Below, in pieces: positions 7,275-15,978 of a DNA stretch of 64,000 bases (positions are counted from its first letter, which is position 1; each line of letters starts with the position of its first letter). The notes under the pieces were generated by a model. The model did not search any database. It worked only from the letters and a program-made list of their open reading frames with translations, and was not told the origin of the DNA. The translations under genes and the position numbers were made by a program. Source of the stretch: an uncultured Shimia sp. (GTDB lineage: Bacteria; Pseudomonadota; Alphaproteobacteria; Rhodobacterales; Rhodobacteraceae); contig NZ_CANMJE010000001.1 of the NCBI RefSeq assembly GCF_947498095.1, positions 496,001-560,000 on the forward strand, written 5' to 3'.

Positions 7275-9530
7275 TTAGGGATGGGTCCAATGCCTTTGTG
7301 GTGGGTTCGGTTGGCGACTGATTGTCACCAATTCCCGAAGCAGGTTTTGTTTGCGAATGGGTTTGGACAGAAAGCCATCCATGCCGGCCTCGCGACAGGC
7401 CGCCCGGTCACTGGCATAGGCGTTGGCCGTCAGGGCCACGATGTGAGGTTGCGGGATCTCCAGCGAGCGAATTTGACGGGACGCTTCCAGCCCGTCCATG
7501 ACCGGCATCGCCATGTCCATGAGAATGATGTCGGGTTGGTGGCGCTTTGTCAGGTCAACCGCCTCGCGCCCGTTTTGGGCGATCAAGAGATTGAGCGACT
7601 GGTCTTTGATGTATTTCTTGATCAAGAGACGGTTCGTACGATTGTCTTCAGCCAGCAGCACAGTCACGCCATCAAGCTCTGCATTGTCGAACTCTTCAAG
7701 CGGTTCGGGGTCTGACTCGAGGCTCGCGTCGCTGGCTTCGAACACAAGGGCGATTCGAAAGCAGGTTCCAGTGTCTTGATCCGAGGTGGCGACGATGTCA
7801 CCGCCCATGATCCGCGCAAGGCTGCGTGAAATGGCGAGACCCAGACCCGTGCCACCAAACCGACGCGTTGTTGCGGCGTCAGCCTGTGAGAACTGATCAA
7901 AGATGTGGTGCAGACGATCTTTGGGAATGCCGATGCCGCTGTCGATGACATCCAACGTCAGAGAATGCCTTTCACCTTCAGTGACACAACTGGCCACAAC
8001 ACGAATTCCTCCGGTTTCGGTGAATTTGATGGCATTGCCGATCACATTCATCAGGATTTGTCGGAGGCGTGTGTCATCGCCTAGAACGTGTTCCGGCAAG
8101 ACGCCGTTTGCCTCAAATCGCAAAAACAACCCTTTGGTTGCGGCTTGTGGGTTTAGGAGGTTCAGAACCCCGTCGATACACCGCATCAACTGGAAAGCAA
8201 CCGGGCTGAGTTGCATGTGCCCGGCATCGAGTTTCGAAAAATCCAGAATGTCGTTGATAATCGTGAGCAAGGCATCCGCGCTGTCGCGAATTGTATCTAC
8301 GCACAAGCGACTTTCGTGGGTCAGATCCTCTTCGGACAAGAGGTCCGCCATGCCGATTATGCCGTTCATCGGCGTGCGAATTTCGTGGCTCATTGTGGCC
8401 AAAAACCGCGACTTGGCTTTTTCCCCTTGCTCGGCGGCCAGTTTCGCCTTGGCCAGCTCGCGTTCATGCGCCTTGCTCGCGGTGATGTCGCGCTCAATTG
8501 CGATGACCATTTCCATCTCGCCGTTGTCATCGAACACAGGCGCAATGTTGGTCTCAATCCAGATTTTCCGCCCGTCTTTCGTATAATTGAGGATTTCTGC
8601 CCTATGCGAGCGCTGCGCCTTTATTGCCTGAAAGATGCCAAGGCTGGTTTCTTCGCTTGTTTCTGGTCCGTTCAGCAACTCAGCAGGTGTTCGGCCTCTG
8701 GCTTCTTCGGCGGAATAGCCCGTGTTGCGGCTGAAAGTGTCGTTGGTCCAAATAATCTCGCCTGTTGGGGACGCCATTATCACGCCGTCATGCGCACCCT
8801 TGGCCACCAATGCTAAATTGCGAGCCTCTTTCTGCTGTTCTTGCAGCGACTGATTTGTCAGGGCTAGCTGACGACCTTGGCGCAAGAGATTGCGACTGTT
8901 CGTATACTCCCGGCGCTGACCTGCGACGACATATGACAGAAAGATGAAGACCATGTATCCCATCATCAATCCGCCCAGTAGGTTGTAGTAGAAATTCATC
9001 TGCAGACTGGACGATTTCAAAATCTCGGCCAGGAAGAGTCCACAAACGGTCAGCGCATAAACCCCAAGCCGCCCCAATGCCGCGCCTTTGTGGAACGGTA
9101 AAATAATTCCGGCATTAATCGATGCACCGGTCACATAGGCCAGACAGAAGAACATACCTGCATCGCCGGGCGCAGTGATCCAGGCCATGACAACACAAAA
9201 CGAGATGGTCACGCCCTGCAGGATCGCACTCAGCGTTGTCAGGGCGAACAGTCGCCGCAGGGATTTTGGATCTCTTTGCAATCTGCCCGGGATCGTCCGC
9301 AAAAACAGACAATCCACCATTTCGCCAAACAGGGCCATGGCAACCGCGATCGCCCCTATCACCGGTGACGCCAAAAGCACTAGCGTTATCGCGCCACTGA
9401 GTGTCAGGATTTGGCGGCTGGCAAAGTGCTTGACCCGCCCGGTCGCATACCGAACCAACAGACCCGCAGGGCCGTTGCGGCGGTTAAACTCAACCAGCCG
9501 CTGATCAATTTCCGAGAGATCGGTATCCAT
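7275..9530 (-). CDS. Hybrid sensor histidine kinase with membrane domain, PAS and receiver
   Basis: 751 residues. The N-terminal 200 residues hold about five or six hydrophobic segments (for example LTLSGAITLVLLASPVIGAIAVAMALF and YNLLGGLMMGYMVFIFLSYVV) with no obvious large periplasmic loop. Then come a coiled linker, a PAS domain (about 235-360, IWTNDTFSRNTGYSAEEARG), a HisKA domain with the phosphorylated His in FLATMSHEIRTPMNG, an HATPase domain (VIGNAIKFTETGG, FGGTGLGLAISRSL) and a C-terminal receiver with the acceptor Asp in ILMDMAMPVMDG. No output domain or partner response regulator is adjacent. It sits between pncB and pncA, but a link to NAD metabolism is unproven. Confidence 0.92.
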   Translation of the reverse strand: MDTDLSEIDQRLVEFNRRNGPAGLLVRYATGRVKHFASRQILTLSGAITLVLLASPVIGAIAVAMALFGEMVDCLFLRTIPGRLQRDPKSLRRLFALTTLSAILQGVTISFCVVMAWITAPGDAGMFFCLAYVTGASINAGIILPFHKGAALGRLGVYALTVCGLFLAEILKSSSLQMNFYYNLLGGLMMGYMVFIFLSYVVAGQRREYTNSRNLLRQGRQLALTNQSLQEQQKEARNLALVAKGAHDGVIMASPTGEIIWTNDTFSRNTGYSAEEARGRTPAELLNGPETSEETSLGIFQAIKAQRSHRAEILNYTKDGRKIWIETNIAPVFDDNGEMEMVIAIERDITASKAHERELAKAKLAAEQGEKAKSRFLATMSHEIRTPMNGIIGMADLLSEEDLTHESRLCVDTIRDSADALLTIINDILDFSKLDAGHMQLSPVAFQLMRCIDGVLNLLNPQAATKGLFLRFEANGVLPEHVLGDDTRLRQILMNVIGNAIKFTETGGIRVVASCVTEGERHSLTLDVIDSGIGIPKDRLHHIFDQFSQADAATTRRFGGTGLGLAISRSLARIMGGDIVATSDQDTGTCFRIALVFEASDASLESDPEPLEEFDNAELDGVTVLLAEDNRTNRLLIKKYIKDQSLNLLIAQNGREAVDLTKRHQPDIILMDMAMPVMDGLEASRQIRSLEIPQPHIVALTANAYASDRAACREAGMDGFLSKPIRKQNLLRELVTISRQPNPPQRHWTHP

Positions 9531-9610
9531 AATTGGTGCACAGTCCAGAAACGTGGCTGTCCACAGTATGGCGGGCAGGTCTTAAGAAATTCGCAAAGTG
9601 TTTTGAGGGT

Positions 9611-10207
9611 TTAGCTGAGTTGGACGCCACGGCCCTTCATCGCGTCAACCGCTGCCGCCAAAGACCCCTCAAGATCAATCGCCCGACAGAGGTCTTGCCG
9701 TACAGTCACATCAAACCCAAGCTTCGCGGCGTCCTGTGCGGAAAAGCTGACACAGAAATCCGTTGCCAGACCCACCATTGCTAAATCTTTCAATCCGCGT
9801 GTGTGAAGATAACCTTCCAGTCCTGTCGGAGTTGTCTGGTCGTTTTCAAAGAAGGCCGAGTAACTGTCGATAGCCGGATTATAGCCCTTGCGGATGATGA
9901 GGTCCGCGCGGTGGGTTTTCAAGGCAGGATGAAACTGTGCACCTTCGCTGCCCTGAATGCAGTGATCCGGCCAAAGCACTTGAGGCCCATAGGCCATCTC
10001 GGTCACTTCGTAAGGTGATTTTCCCGCATGACTGGATGCGAACGAAGAATGGCCTGCCGGGTGCCAGTCTTGCGTCAAAATGACGGTGTCGAACTGATCT
10101 ATAAGATCGTTGATACCGGACACGATGTCATCACCTCCGGGAACCGCGAGAGCACCACCGGGGCAAAAGTCGTTTTGGACGTCAATCACGATCAGGGCTT
10201 TGGACAT
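9611..10207 (-). CDS. pncA: Nicotinamidase
   Basis: A 198-residue isochorismatase-fold amidase that converts nicotinamide to nicotinate. The catalytic Asp is in VIDVQNDFCPGG (Asp9). Metal ligands appear in TQDWHPAGHSSF (Asp47, His49) and LWPDHCIQG, and the nucleophilic cysteine is in GLATDFCVSFSAQDA. All expected residues are present and the length is normal. It feeds nicotinate to PncB, encoded about 2.4 kb downstream on the same strand. The bc1 operon terminator lies upstream of its start, so it has its own promoter within 10208-10290. Confidence 0.96.
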   Translation of the reverse strand: MSKALIVIDVQNDFCPGGALAVPGGDDIVSGINDLIDQFDTVILTQDWHPAGHSSFASSHAGKSPYEVTEMAYGPQVLWPDHCIQGSEGAQFHPALKTHRADLIIRKGYNPAIDSYSAFFENDQTTPTGLEGYLHTRGLKDLAMVGLATDFCVSFSAQDAAKLGFDVTVRQDLCRAIDLEGSLAAAVDAMKGRGVQLS

Positions 10208-10292
10208 TGGGCGTCAATCCATCTTTTGGAGTTCAAAGCAAGAGAACTGACCGGCAACTCCAAAGTCAACAGCCAGCCCAACCCCATAAACG

Positions 10293-10327
10293 AAAAAGCC
10301 CCACCAGATCGCTCTGGCGGGGCTTTT
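10293..10327 (-). terminator. Intrinsic terminator of the petABC operon
   Basis: Read on the minus strand, a hairpin with a GC-rich stem (AAGCCCC pairing with GGGGCTT, extended by CCAGA/TCTGG around GCGA) ends in a T run just behind the petC stop. The A/T-flanked stem also gives a weaker terminator on the other strand. Confidence 0.85.
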
Positions 10328-10346
10328 GAATGTCTATGAATGCGAC

Positions 10347-11138
10347 TTAACCGTCGAACTCTTTGCCCTTAACCGGAGCCCAGAGTTTCTTGTTGGTCAG
10401 ATAGAGCAACGAGGCCAGCAAGGTCAGCATCAGAACGCCTACGAAGCCCGCCTGCTTGCGTGCCATCATGTGGGGTTCTGCCGCCCACATCAGGAACGCA
10501 GCCAGATCTTCGGCTTCGTGATGGATGTCGTTCGAATGACCATCGGCAAACTCTACATCTTCACCATAGAGCGGGGGCGCCATGGCGATCCAGCCACCTG
10601 GGAAGGCAGTGTTTTCGTAGAACGTGGTGCCCGCTTCTTCTTTTTCCTCACCGGTATAACCGGTCAAGATCGAGACGATGTACTCGGGTCCACCCATGCC
10701 TTTGAACAGCTGGTTCATGCCGCTGCCGTAAGGGCCGTGAAAGCCCGCACGTGCTTTGGCCATCAGTGACAGATCAGGCGCGTTGGGATCGCCACCTTCC
10801 GGGAAGAAGTCCGCCGGAATGCGTGGGCGGTCATCTTCCAGTTCTTCGTCATAGATGTCGAACTGAGCCGAATACGCACGAACCTGATCTTCTGGCAGCT
10901 GTGGACCACCGTCGTCAGCCAGCGCGCGCAGAGGGACGTAACGCATGCCGTGGCAGGCTGCACAGACTTCGGTATAGACCTGAAGACCGCGCTGAAGCTG
11001 CATCTGATCGAATTTGCCGAATGGGCCTTCGAACGAGAAGTCGACATCGTGAATGTGGCCTTCGCCACCGGCTGCCATTGCGCCACCTGCCGAAAGGGAC
11101 AGGGCAGCGATTGCAGCGATGCTAAGTTTCTTAAGCAT
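10347..11138 (-). CDS. petC: Cytochrome c1 of the cytochrome bc1 complex
   Basis: 263 residues. A cleavable signal peptide ([22 protein letters not shown]) directs the haem domain to the periplasm. The haem c motif is CAACH at residues 59-63 in the usual EVCAACHGM context. A Met-rich [15 protein letters not shown] segment probably supplies the axial Met, and a single C-terminal hydrophobic anchor ([15 protein letters not shown]) holds the protein in the membrane. It passes electrons from the Rieske centre to soluble or membrane cytochrome c. It is the last gene of the petABC operon, 12 bases after petB, followed by a terminator. Confidence 0.97.
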   Translation of the reverse strand: MLKKLSIAAIAALSLSAGGAMAAGGEGHIHDVDFSFEGPFGKFDQMQLQRGLQVYTEVCAACHGMRYVPLRALADDGGPQLPEDQVRAYSAQFDIYDEELEDDRPRIPADFFPEGGDPNAPDLSLMAKARAGFHGPYGSGMNQLFKGMGGPEYIVSILTGYTGEEKEEAGTTFYENTAFPGGWIAMAPPLYGEDVEFADGHSNDIHHEAEDLAAFLMWAAEPHMMARKQAGFVGVLMLTLLASLLYLTNKKLWAPVKGKEFDG

Positions 11139-11150
11139 TATCCTGTCTCC

Positions 11151-12464
11151 TTATTCAGCAGGTTTGCTGTAGTGGGCGTCAAAGTCTTCCTCGATCGTCG
11201 TCGGCGGTGTCGTCGGCTTTTCGATCACACCCAGAATGGGCAGGATGACAAGGAAGTAGGCGAACCAGTAGGCCGAAGCGATCAGCGACCAGGTCGCATA
11301 GGGCTCTTCAGCGGGCATGGCGCCAAGCCACATCAGGACAATAAAGTCGACGATCAAGAGATAGAACCACCACTTGAACATCGGACGATACCGGCCAGAG
11401 CGGACGCGGCTTGTGTCCAGCCATGGCACCAGAGCCATTACGATGATCGCGCCAAACATGGCCAGAACACCAAAGAACTTGGCCGTGATAATGCCGCCGG
11501 TGATCCAGCTCGCGAACATCACGACCCAGACTTCAGAGGTAAAGGCCCGCAGAATCGCGTAGAAGGGCAGGAAGTACCATTCCGGAACGATGTGTGCTGG
11601 CGTCGCCAGAGCGTTGGCTTCGATGTAGTTGTCTGGGTGACCAAAGTAGTTCGGCATAAAGCCGACGATGGCAAAGAAGAACACCAGAACGATGGCAAGG
11701 CCAACAAGGTCCTTGATCACGAAGTAAGGCCAGAATGGCAGTGTGTCTTTCTTGACTTCTTCTTTAGATCCGCGACGCACTTCAACACCGGTTGGGTTGT
11801 TGTTGCCCGTGGTGTGGAACGCCCAGATGTGCACGACGACCATCGCTGCGATCACGAAAGGCAGCAGATAGTGCAGTGAGAAGAAGCGGTTCAGCGTGGC
11901 GTTGTCCACGGCTGGTCCACCCAAAAGCCATGTCTGGATGGGCTCACCAATGAACGGGATTGCGCCGAAGAGGCCGGTGATCACAGTGGCACCCCAGAAG
12001 GACATCTGACCCCAAGGCAGCACATAGCCCATAAAGCCAGTGGCCATCATCAGGATAAAGATGATCATGCCGACGATCCACGTGATCTCACGTGGGGCTT
12101 TGTATGAGCCGTAGAACAGGCCGCGGAACATGTGGATGTAGACTGCAAGGAAGAACAACGAAGCGCCGTTCATGTGGATATAGCGGATCATATGACCGCC
12201 ATTAACGTTGCGCATGATGTGTTCGATCGACGCAAAGGCCAAATCGACGTGCGGTGTGTAATGCATCGCCAGCACAATGCCGGTTACAATTTGCAGCACC
12301 AGGCAGAAAGCGAGAACGATACCCCAGATCCACCACCAGTTCAGGTTCTTCGGGGTGGGGATCATGATGGTGTCATAGATCAGGCCGACGATGGGCAGGC
12401 GGCTATGCAGCCACTTTTCCGCGCCAGTCTTCGGCTCGTAATGGTCGTGAGGAATTCCGGACAT
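11151..12464 (-). CDS. petB: Cytochrome b of the cytochrome bc1 complex
   Basis: 437 residues with eight expected transmembrane helices. The haem-ligating histidine pairs are visible in helix B ([20 protein letters not shown]) and helix D ([20 protein letters not shown]). The quinol-oxidation site motif PEWY occurs in [15 protein letters not shown]. The length is typical of alphaproteobacterial unsplit cytochrome b. It carries electrons from quinol across the inner membrane while protons are released to the periplasm. It lies between petA and petC with short gaps (11 and 12 bases), so the three are cotranscribed. Confidence 0.98.
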   Translation of the reverse strand: MSGIPHDHYEPKTGAEKWLHSRLPIVGLIYDTIMIPTPKNLNWWWIWGIVLAFCLVLQIVTGIVLAMHYTPHVDLAFASIEHIMRNVNGGHMIRYIHMNGASLFFLAVYIHMFRGLFYGSYKAPREITWIVGMIIFILMMATGFMGYVLPWGQMSFWGATVITGLFGAIPFIGEPIQTWLLGGPAVDNATLNRFFSLHYLLPFVIAAMVVVHIWAFHTTGNNNPTGVEVRRGSKEEVKKDTLPFWPYFVIKDLVGLAIVLVFFFAIVGFMPNYFGHPDNYIEANALATPAHIVPEWYFLPFYAILRAFTSEVWVVMFASWITGGIITAKFFGVLAMFGAIIVMALVPWLDTSRVRSGRYRPMFKWWFYLLIVDFIVLMWLGAMPAEEPYATWSLIASAYWFAYFLVILPILGVIEKPTTPPTTIEEDFDAHYSKPAE

Positions 12465-12475
12465 GGTCGCGCTCC

Positions 12476-13039
12476 TTAACCCAGTTTGATCGTCGTTGCG
12501 TCGACGAATTCAGCAACCGGAACCCAAAGGTTCTCAGGTGCCGGACCTTTGCGGATACGACCGGATGTGTCGTAGTGCGAACCGTGGCACGGGCAGAACC
12601 AGCCGCCAAAGTCACCAGCGCCATCCCCGATCGGGACACAACCAAGGTGCGTACAAACGCCGATCATCACCAGCCACTCACCGGCTTCGTCCAGAGCGCG
12701 GTTCTCGTCCAGCGCGTCAAGAGCCATGTCGTTGCGGTTCTGAGACATCTTGTCGATGGTCAGGTCGTCAAGCGTCACGGCGCGTGCTTCGTCAATTTCG
12801 TCCTGGTTGCGGCGGCGAATGAACACCGGCTTGCCCAGCCATTTGACGGTCAGCTGCGTGCCCGGTTCGATGTCCGAAACATCAACACGGATGGACGACA
12901 GCGCTTTGACATCAGCCGAGGGATTCATTTGGTCGACCAGAGGCCAGACTGCAGCACCGGCAGCCACAGCGCCGGTACCGGCGGTGGCATAGTAGAGAAA
13001 GTCTCTGCGGGTGCCTTCGTGATCTTCTGCGTGGGACAC
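12476..13039 (-). CDS. petA: Ubiquinol-cytochrome c reductase iron-sulfur (Rieske) subunit
   Basis: 187 residues from the GTG at 13039, chosen because GGAGAG stands at good distance before it and the resulting N-terminus [21 protein letters not shown] is a classic Rieske twin-arginine anchor. An ATG at 13111 would add 24 unrelated residues. The 2Fe-2S cluster ligands are in CTHLGCVP and CPCHGSHYD. The remaining N-terminal helix ([17 protein letters not shown]) stays as membrane anchor. It is the first gene of petABC; the promoter must lie within 13040-13295, but I see no convincing -35/-10 there. Confidence 0.97.
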   Translation of the reverse strand: MSHAEDHEGTRRDFLYYATAGTGAVAAGAAVWPLVDQMNPSADVKALSSIRVDVSDIEPGTQLTVKWLGKPVFIRRRNQDEIDEARAVTLDDLTIDKMSQNRNDMALDALDENRALDEAGEWLVMIGVCTHLGCVPIGDGAGDFGGWFCPCHGSHYDTSGRIRKGPAPENLWVPVAEFVDATTIKLG

Positions 13040-13295
13040 GAGGTTCTCTCCATTTTTCAGCCGGAAACCCGGCCAATAATCGTAGGGCCACGCTCGCGCG
13101 CAGCCTCTCACCGCGCTATTTAGCGAAGGCTGGCCAACCCGTCCAGCGAACTTTCACCCAAGCAGGCGCCTCGCGCCCTTCTGTCGCGCTTGTGTCGCAC
13201 GGAAACTGACATTTATCAGACATCTGTTTGCGCAAATGCCGAACTAGTGGGCCTTTGATTGTTTTCACGCCCAAAATCGCTGGCTTTTGTGCGAC

Positions 13296-13901
13296 TCAGT
13301 CAGTGGGTTCGGTTGCCTGCATGCTATCGCGCTTGGCAAAGTCTTCGTACCAAGCGGCCAAGGCGTCGTTGCCCTTGCGCCAATTGCGGGCGTCATGGCG
13401 GAAATCCAGATATCCCAGCGCACAGCCCACGGCCATCTGTCCCATATCCAATGGCCCGGCCAGATGGCTCATCCAGCGGGTATTCAGGGCATCCAGGGCG
13501 CGCGTCACTTTGGTCCATTGGGCATCGCACCATGAGTCGTCCTGCTTGTCCTCACTGCGCAGCCGGCCCTCGTAAGTGATCAGGACAGCGGCATCCATGA
13601 TGCCATCTGCAGTCGCCTCAAGTGTCAGAACATCCCAAAGCATCGATTCGGGGTAAAATCCTGAGTCAGCGCGGGCATCCAGAAAACGGCAGATCACCCG
13701 GCTGTCATAGAGCGCCGGGGCGTCCGGCCGGATCAGCGCCGGGATCTTCCCAAGGGGATTTGCGGCTTTGGCATCGTCGGCTGTGGTCAGAGGGGTGGTT
13801 TTGACGCCGAGCAGCTCGACATCATCTTGTTGGCCGCTTTCGTGTAGCAAGACGCGAACTTTGCGAACAAACGGGGAGGCGCTGGCAGAGACAAGTTTCA
13901 T
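13296..13901 (-). CDS. Glutathione S-transferase family protein
   Basis: A 201-residue cytosolic GST. The thioredoxin-like N-terminal domain (MKLVSASASPFVRKVRVLLHESG, with the SPFVRKVR active-site loop and NPLGKIPAL cis-Pro segment) is followed by the all-helical domain (about residues 85-200). The SPFxRKVRV start resembles YfcG/YibF-type bacterial GSTs. It overlaps the PaiB-like gene upstream by four bases (ATGA), so the two are translated together. The substrate is unknown. Confidence 0.88.
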   Translation of the reverse strand: MKLVSASASPFVRKVRVLLHESGQQDDVELLGVKTTPLTTADDAKAANPLGKIPALIRPDAPALYDSRVICRFLDARADSGFYPESMLWDVLTLEATADGIMDAAVLITYEGRLRSEDKQDDSWCDAQWTKVTRALDALNTRWMSHLAGPLDMGQMAVGCALGYLDFRHDARNWRKGNDALAAWYEDFAKRDSMQATEPTD

Positions 13902-14530
13902 GTATTGGTCTTTCCTTCTGGGGATTTCATCAATGCGGCCAAAAGCTGGGGATCAGAGCCGATCCCGTAAGCCGCAACATGGTCCGCTGCAGACAGCCGG
14001 ACCTCGTCAGGTTTATTCTGGTTGAGTTTCCACGTGCCCTGAATGTCTTCGACGGTAAGGCGGAAGGGGCGAATCATGCGCAACATTTTGGTCAGGGCGT
14101 CCGGGTGCATTTTGGCCTGGGTCCAGATGGGTTTGGGCAACAGGCGCTCTTCGAAATGGAGGGACAACTTTTCAAGTAGCGAGGGCAGTTCTGACTCCGG
14201 GCGGGGCTCCAGGTGTCCGGTCAGATGCACGGCGACATAGTTCCAGGTCGGAACCTGATCCTCAACACCATACCAATCCGGAGAAATGTAACTGTCGGGT
14301 CCGGTGACCGCGATCCGGGCCGGGGTAAGGCCATCAATCGTGCGAGAGATGGGGTTGGATCGCACAAGATGCAGATCGGCAGTTGCACCATCCTCAGAGA
14401 GGAGAAACGGGACATGTGACATCAGAGGCAGGGCATTTCCATTCACCGCGAGCACGCCAAAGCCGCGCTCACGGGCATAGGCGATGTTGTCAGCGGTCTC
14501 GGCGCCGCGAAAGGCCGGATTGGGATGCAT
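13898..14530 (-). CDS. FMN-binding negative transcriptional regulator, PaiB family
   Basis: A 210-residue protein from the ATG at 14530 (MHPNPAFRG), the normal PaiB N-terminus; an upstream ATG at 14581 would run into the riboswitch region and adds unrelated residues. The split-barrel flavin-binding fold is indicated by LMSHVPFLL, HLVRSNPIS, YISPDWYG and VPTWNYVAVHLTG. C-terminal RPFRLTVEDIQGTWKLNQNK matches the family. PaiB proteins bind FMN and have been linked to protease and sporulation repression in Bacillus, but their role in alphaproteobacteria is unclear. It is divergent from the FMN riboswitch-ribH pair, so both flank a flavin-related control region. Confidence 0.88.
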   Translation of the reverse strand: MHPNPAFRGAETADNIAYARERGFGVLAVNGNALPLMSHVPFLLSEDGATADLHLVRSNPISRTIDGLTPARIAVTGPDSYISPDWYGVEDQVPTWNYVAVHLTGHLEPRPESELPSLLEKLSLHFEERLLPKPIWTQAKMHPDALTKMLRMIRPFRLTVEDIQGTWKLNQNKPDEVRLSAADHVAAYGIGSDPQLLAALMKSPEGKTNT

Positions 14531-14592
14531 GCGAGTCTCCGTTCGAAATCGGATGTTGCAAGCACCGGGCAGGCTTGGCAAGGTTGCATCGT

Positions 14593-14730
14593 TCTCAGGG
14601 CGGGGCGAAATTCCCCACCGGCGGTAAGCAGGGAGACCTGTAAGCCCGCGAGCGGCTTCTTCGGAAGTGTCAGCAGATCTGGTGCAACTCCAGAGCCGAC
14701 GGTCATAGTCCGGATGGAAGAGAACGTGTC
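14593..14730 (+). promoter_or_regulatory. FMN riboswitch (RFN element)
   Basis: The characteristic RFN blocks occur in order: CAGGGCGGGGCGAAATTCC and CACCGGCGGTAA near 14596-14627, GCCCGCGAGC at 14644-14653, CAGATCTGGTGCAACTCCAG around 14672-14693, and the closing CCGACGGTCATAGTCCGGATG through 14717. FMN binding normally shuts off expression of riboflavin genes, in proteobacteria often by hiding the ribosome site. The AAAGGAGA Shine-Dalgarno of ribH lies about 70 bases downstream. Confidence 0.95.
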
Positions 14731-14805
14731 AAAGGGCCGCCATTGGTGCGCCTTTTGGTTCGTGATCGCCTTGGGTGACGTGTCTGTACCTGAAAGGAGA
14801 TCACT

Positions 14806-15246
14806 ATGACACACACCCGATATGCATTCATCAAAGCCAACTGGCACGCGGAGATCGTGGATCAGGCTTTGGTTGGGTTTTGCGAGGTTATTCCACGCGC
14901 ACAAGTGGACGTCTTTGACGTACCCGGTGCGTTTGAGATGCCCTTGTTGGCGCGGGATCTTGCCGCGTCGGGTCGATATGCGGCGGTGGCTGCAGCGGCC
15001 TTCGTGGTGGACGGTGGAATATACCGCCATGACTTTGTCGCACAGGCCGTAGTCGACGGGCTGATGCGAGCGGGGCTTGATACGGGTGTTCCCGTGCTGT
15101 CAGTCTCGTTGACGCCGCATCACTATCAGGAGACTGCGCATCACACCGCGATTTACCGCGACCATTTTGTCGACAAGGGCCGTGAGGCTGCAGAGGCAGC
15201 ATTGGCAATTGTAGCTTCTCGGCAATCTGCACAACAGGCCGCGTAG
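14806..15246 (+). CDS. ribH: 6,7-dimethyl-8-ribityllumazine synthase, RibH2 type
   Basis: A 146-residue lumazine synthase, the penultimate step of riboflavin synthesis. The N-terminus RYAFIKANWHAEIVDQ and the phosphate-binding and catalytic segments (VPGAFEMPLLA, VVDGGIYRHDFVAQAVVDGLM) match the second, Brucella RibH2-like form that assembles as a decamer. The catalytic His is in YRHDFV. It is controlled by the FMN riboswitch directly upstream, whereas the main ribH of Rhodobacterales usually sits in the rib operon elsewhere. AAAGGAGATCACT precedes the ATG. Confidence 0.93.
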   Translation: MTHTRYAFIKANWHAEIVDQALVGFCEVIPRAQVDVFDVPGAFEMPLLARDLAASGRYAAVAAAAFVVDGGIYRHDFVAQAVVDGLMRAGLDTGVPVLSVSLTPHHYQETAHHTAIYRDHFVDKGREAAEAALAIVASRQSAQQAA

Positions 15247-15345
15247 CAAGATTGAGCGCCTTACGGCGCGCAGGTTGCCTCACCCCGGCCTTAGGGCCGG
15301 GGCTTCAGGTCGCCTCCGGCGGGAGTATTTCGGGCAATACGAAAT
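15247..15345. repeat. GC-rich multi-hairpin intergenic element
   Basis: Three hairpins stand in a row between convergent ribH and the GST gene: GCGCC/GGCGC at 15256-15269, a perfect eight-pair stem CCCCGGCC/GGCCGGGG at 15283-15302, and CGCC/GGCG at 15311-15321 inside the phrase GCCTCCGGCGGGAGTATTT. That phrase recurs near gene ends in many Rhodobacterales genomes (from memory, not checked). It probably serves as a bidirectional transcription stop, although the T run is short. Confidence 0.55.
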
Positions 15346-15978
15346 CTAGGGGAAATAGGTCGGGAGGTCGTCCGCCTGCCAAACAGGGTATTTTGTCATG
15401 ATCTGTTTAAAGCGATCAGAATCAATGAACGCCTCAAGCCAGTGGTGCAGATTGGGCCATTCCTGAGAGTCGAACCAAGGTTTGTCGACAAACGCAAACT
15501 GACGAACAAACGGCAGAATGGCAAAGTCCGCGAGGCGTGGGTCATCGCCAAACAACCAAATGGTGTCCCCAAGTTGCACGTTGAGGCGTGTCAGGTGATC
15601 ACTTGCCTTTGACCGTTCGATGTTTCGGTCACAGGCCTCGTAACGCGTGTGGTACTTGTAGCGATCCAGCGCTGTTTTGAAGGGCCCATCAGTGTCTGAA
15701 ATCAGATCGTGGCCCGCAGATGGCATCGCGAGGAGGTTTTCAGGATCGTTCTGCTCCAGCGCCCAGAGCATGATATCAAAGCTTTCATCAATCACCTGCT
15801 GTCCAGACTTCAGGCAGGGCACAGAGGCGCTGGGAGAAGTGTCCAGAAACTCAGGCGCCTTGTCACGCAACAGCACTTCGCGCAGTTCAACGGTCAGTCC
15901 TGCACTGGCGACGGCCAGCCGCGCCCGTATCGCATAGGGGCAGCGGCGAAAACTGTAGAGAATGGGGTGATCCGTCAT
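15346..15978 (-). CDS. Glutathione S-transferase, CPYAIRAR type
   Basis: 210 residues. The N-terminal thioredoxin domain carries FRRCPYAIRARLAVASAG, a glutaredoxin-like CPxA active site, and SASVPCLKSGQQVIDES, the glutathione-binding segment. A helical domain follows (residues 90-205). The Cys active site suggests omega- or GrxB-like thiol transferase activity instead of classical conjugation. Its start overlaps the mtaB stop by four bases, placing it last in a dapF-mtaB-GST operon. Confidence 0.88.
   Translation of the reverse strand: MTDHPILYSFRRCPYAIRARLAVASAGLTVELREVLLRDKAPEFLDTSPSASVPCLKSGQQVIDESFDIMLWALEQNDPENLLAMPSAGHDLISDTDGPFKTALDRYKYHTRYEACDRNIERSKASDHLTRLNVQLGDTIWLFGDDPRLADFAILPFVRQFAFVDKPWFDSQEWPNLHHWLEAFIDSDRFKQIMTKYPVWQADDLPTYFP

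Noticed and set aside
10950..11879. Long open frame antisense to petB/petC on the plus strand
   Set aside because: It lies over well-conserved cytochrome b and c1 codons, has low-complexity Arg/Asp/Gln composition and matches no family.
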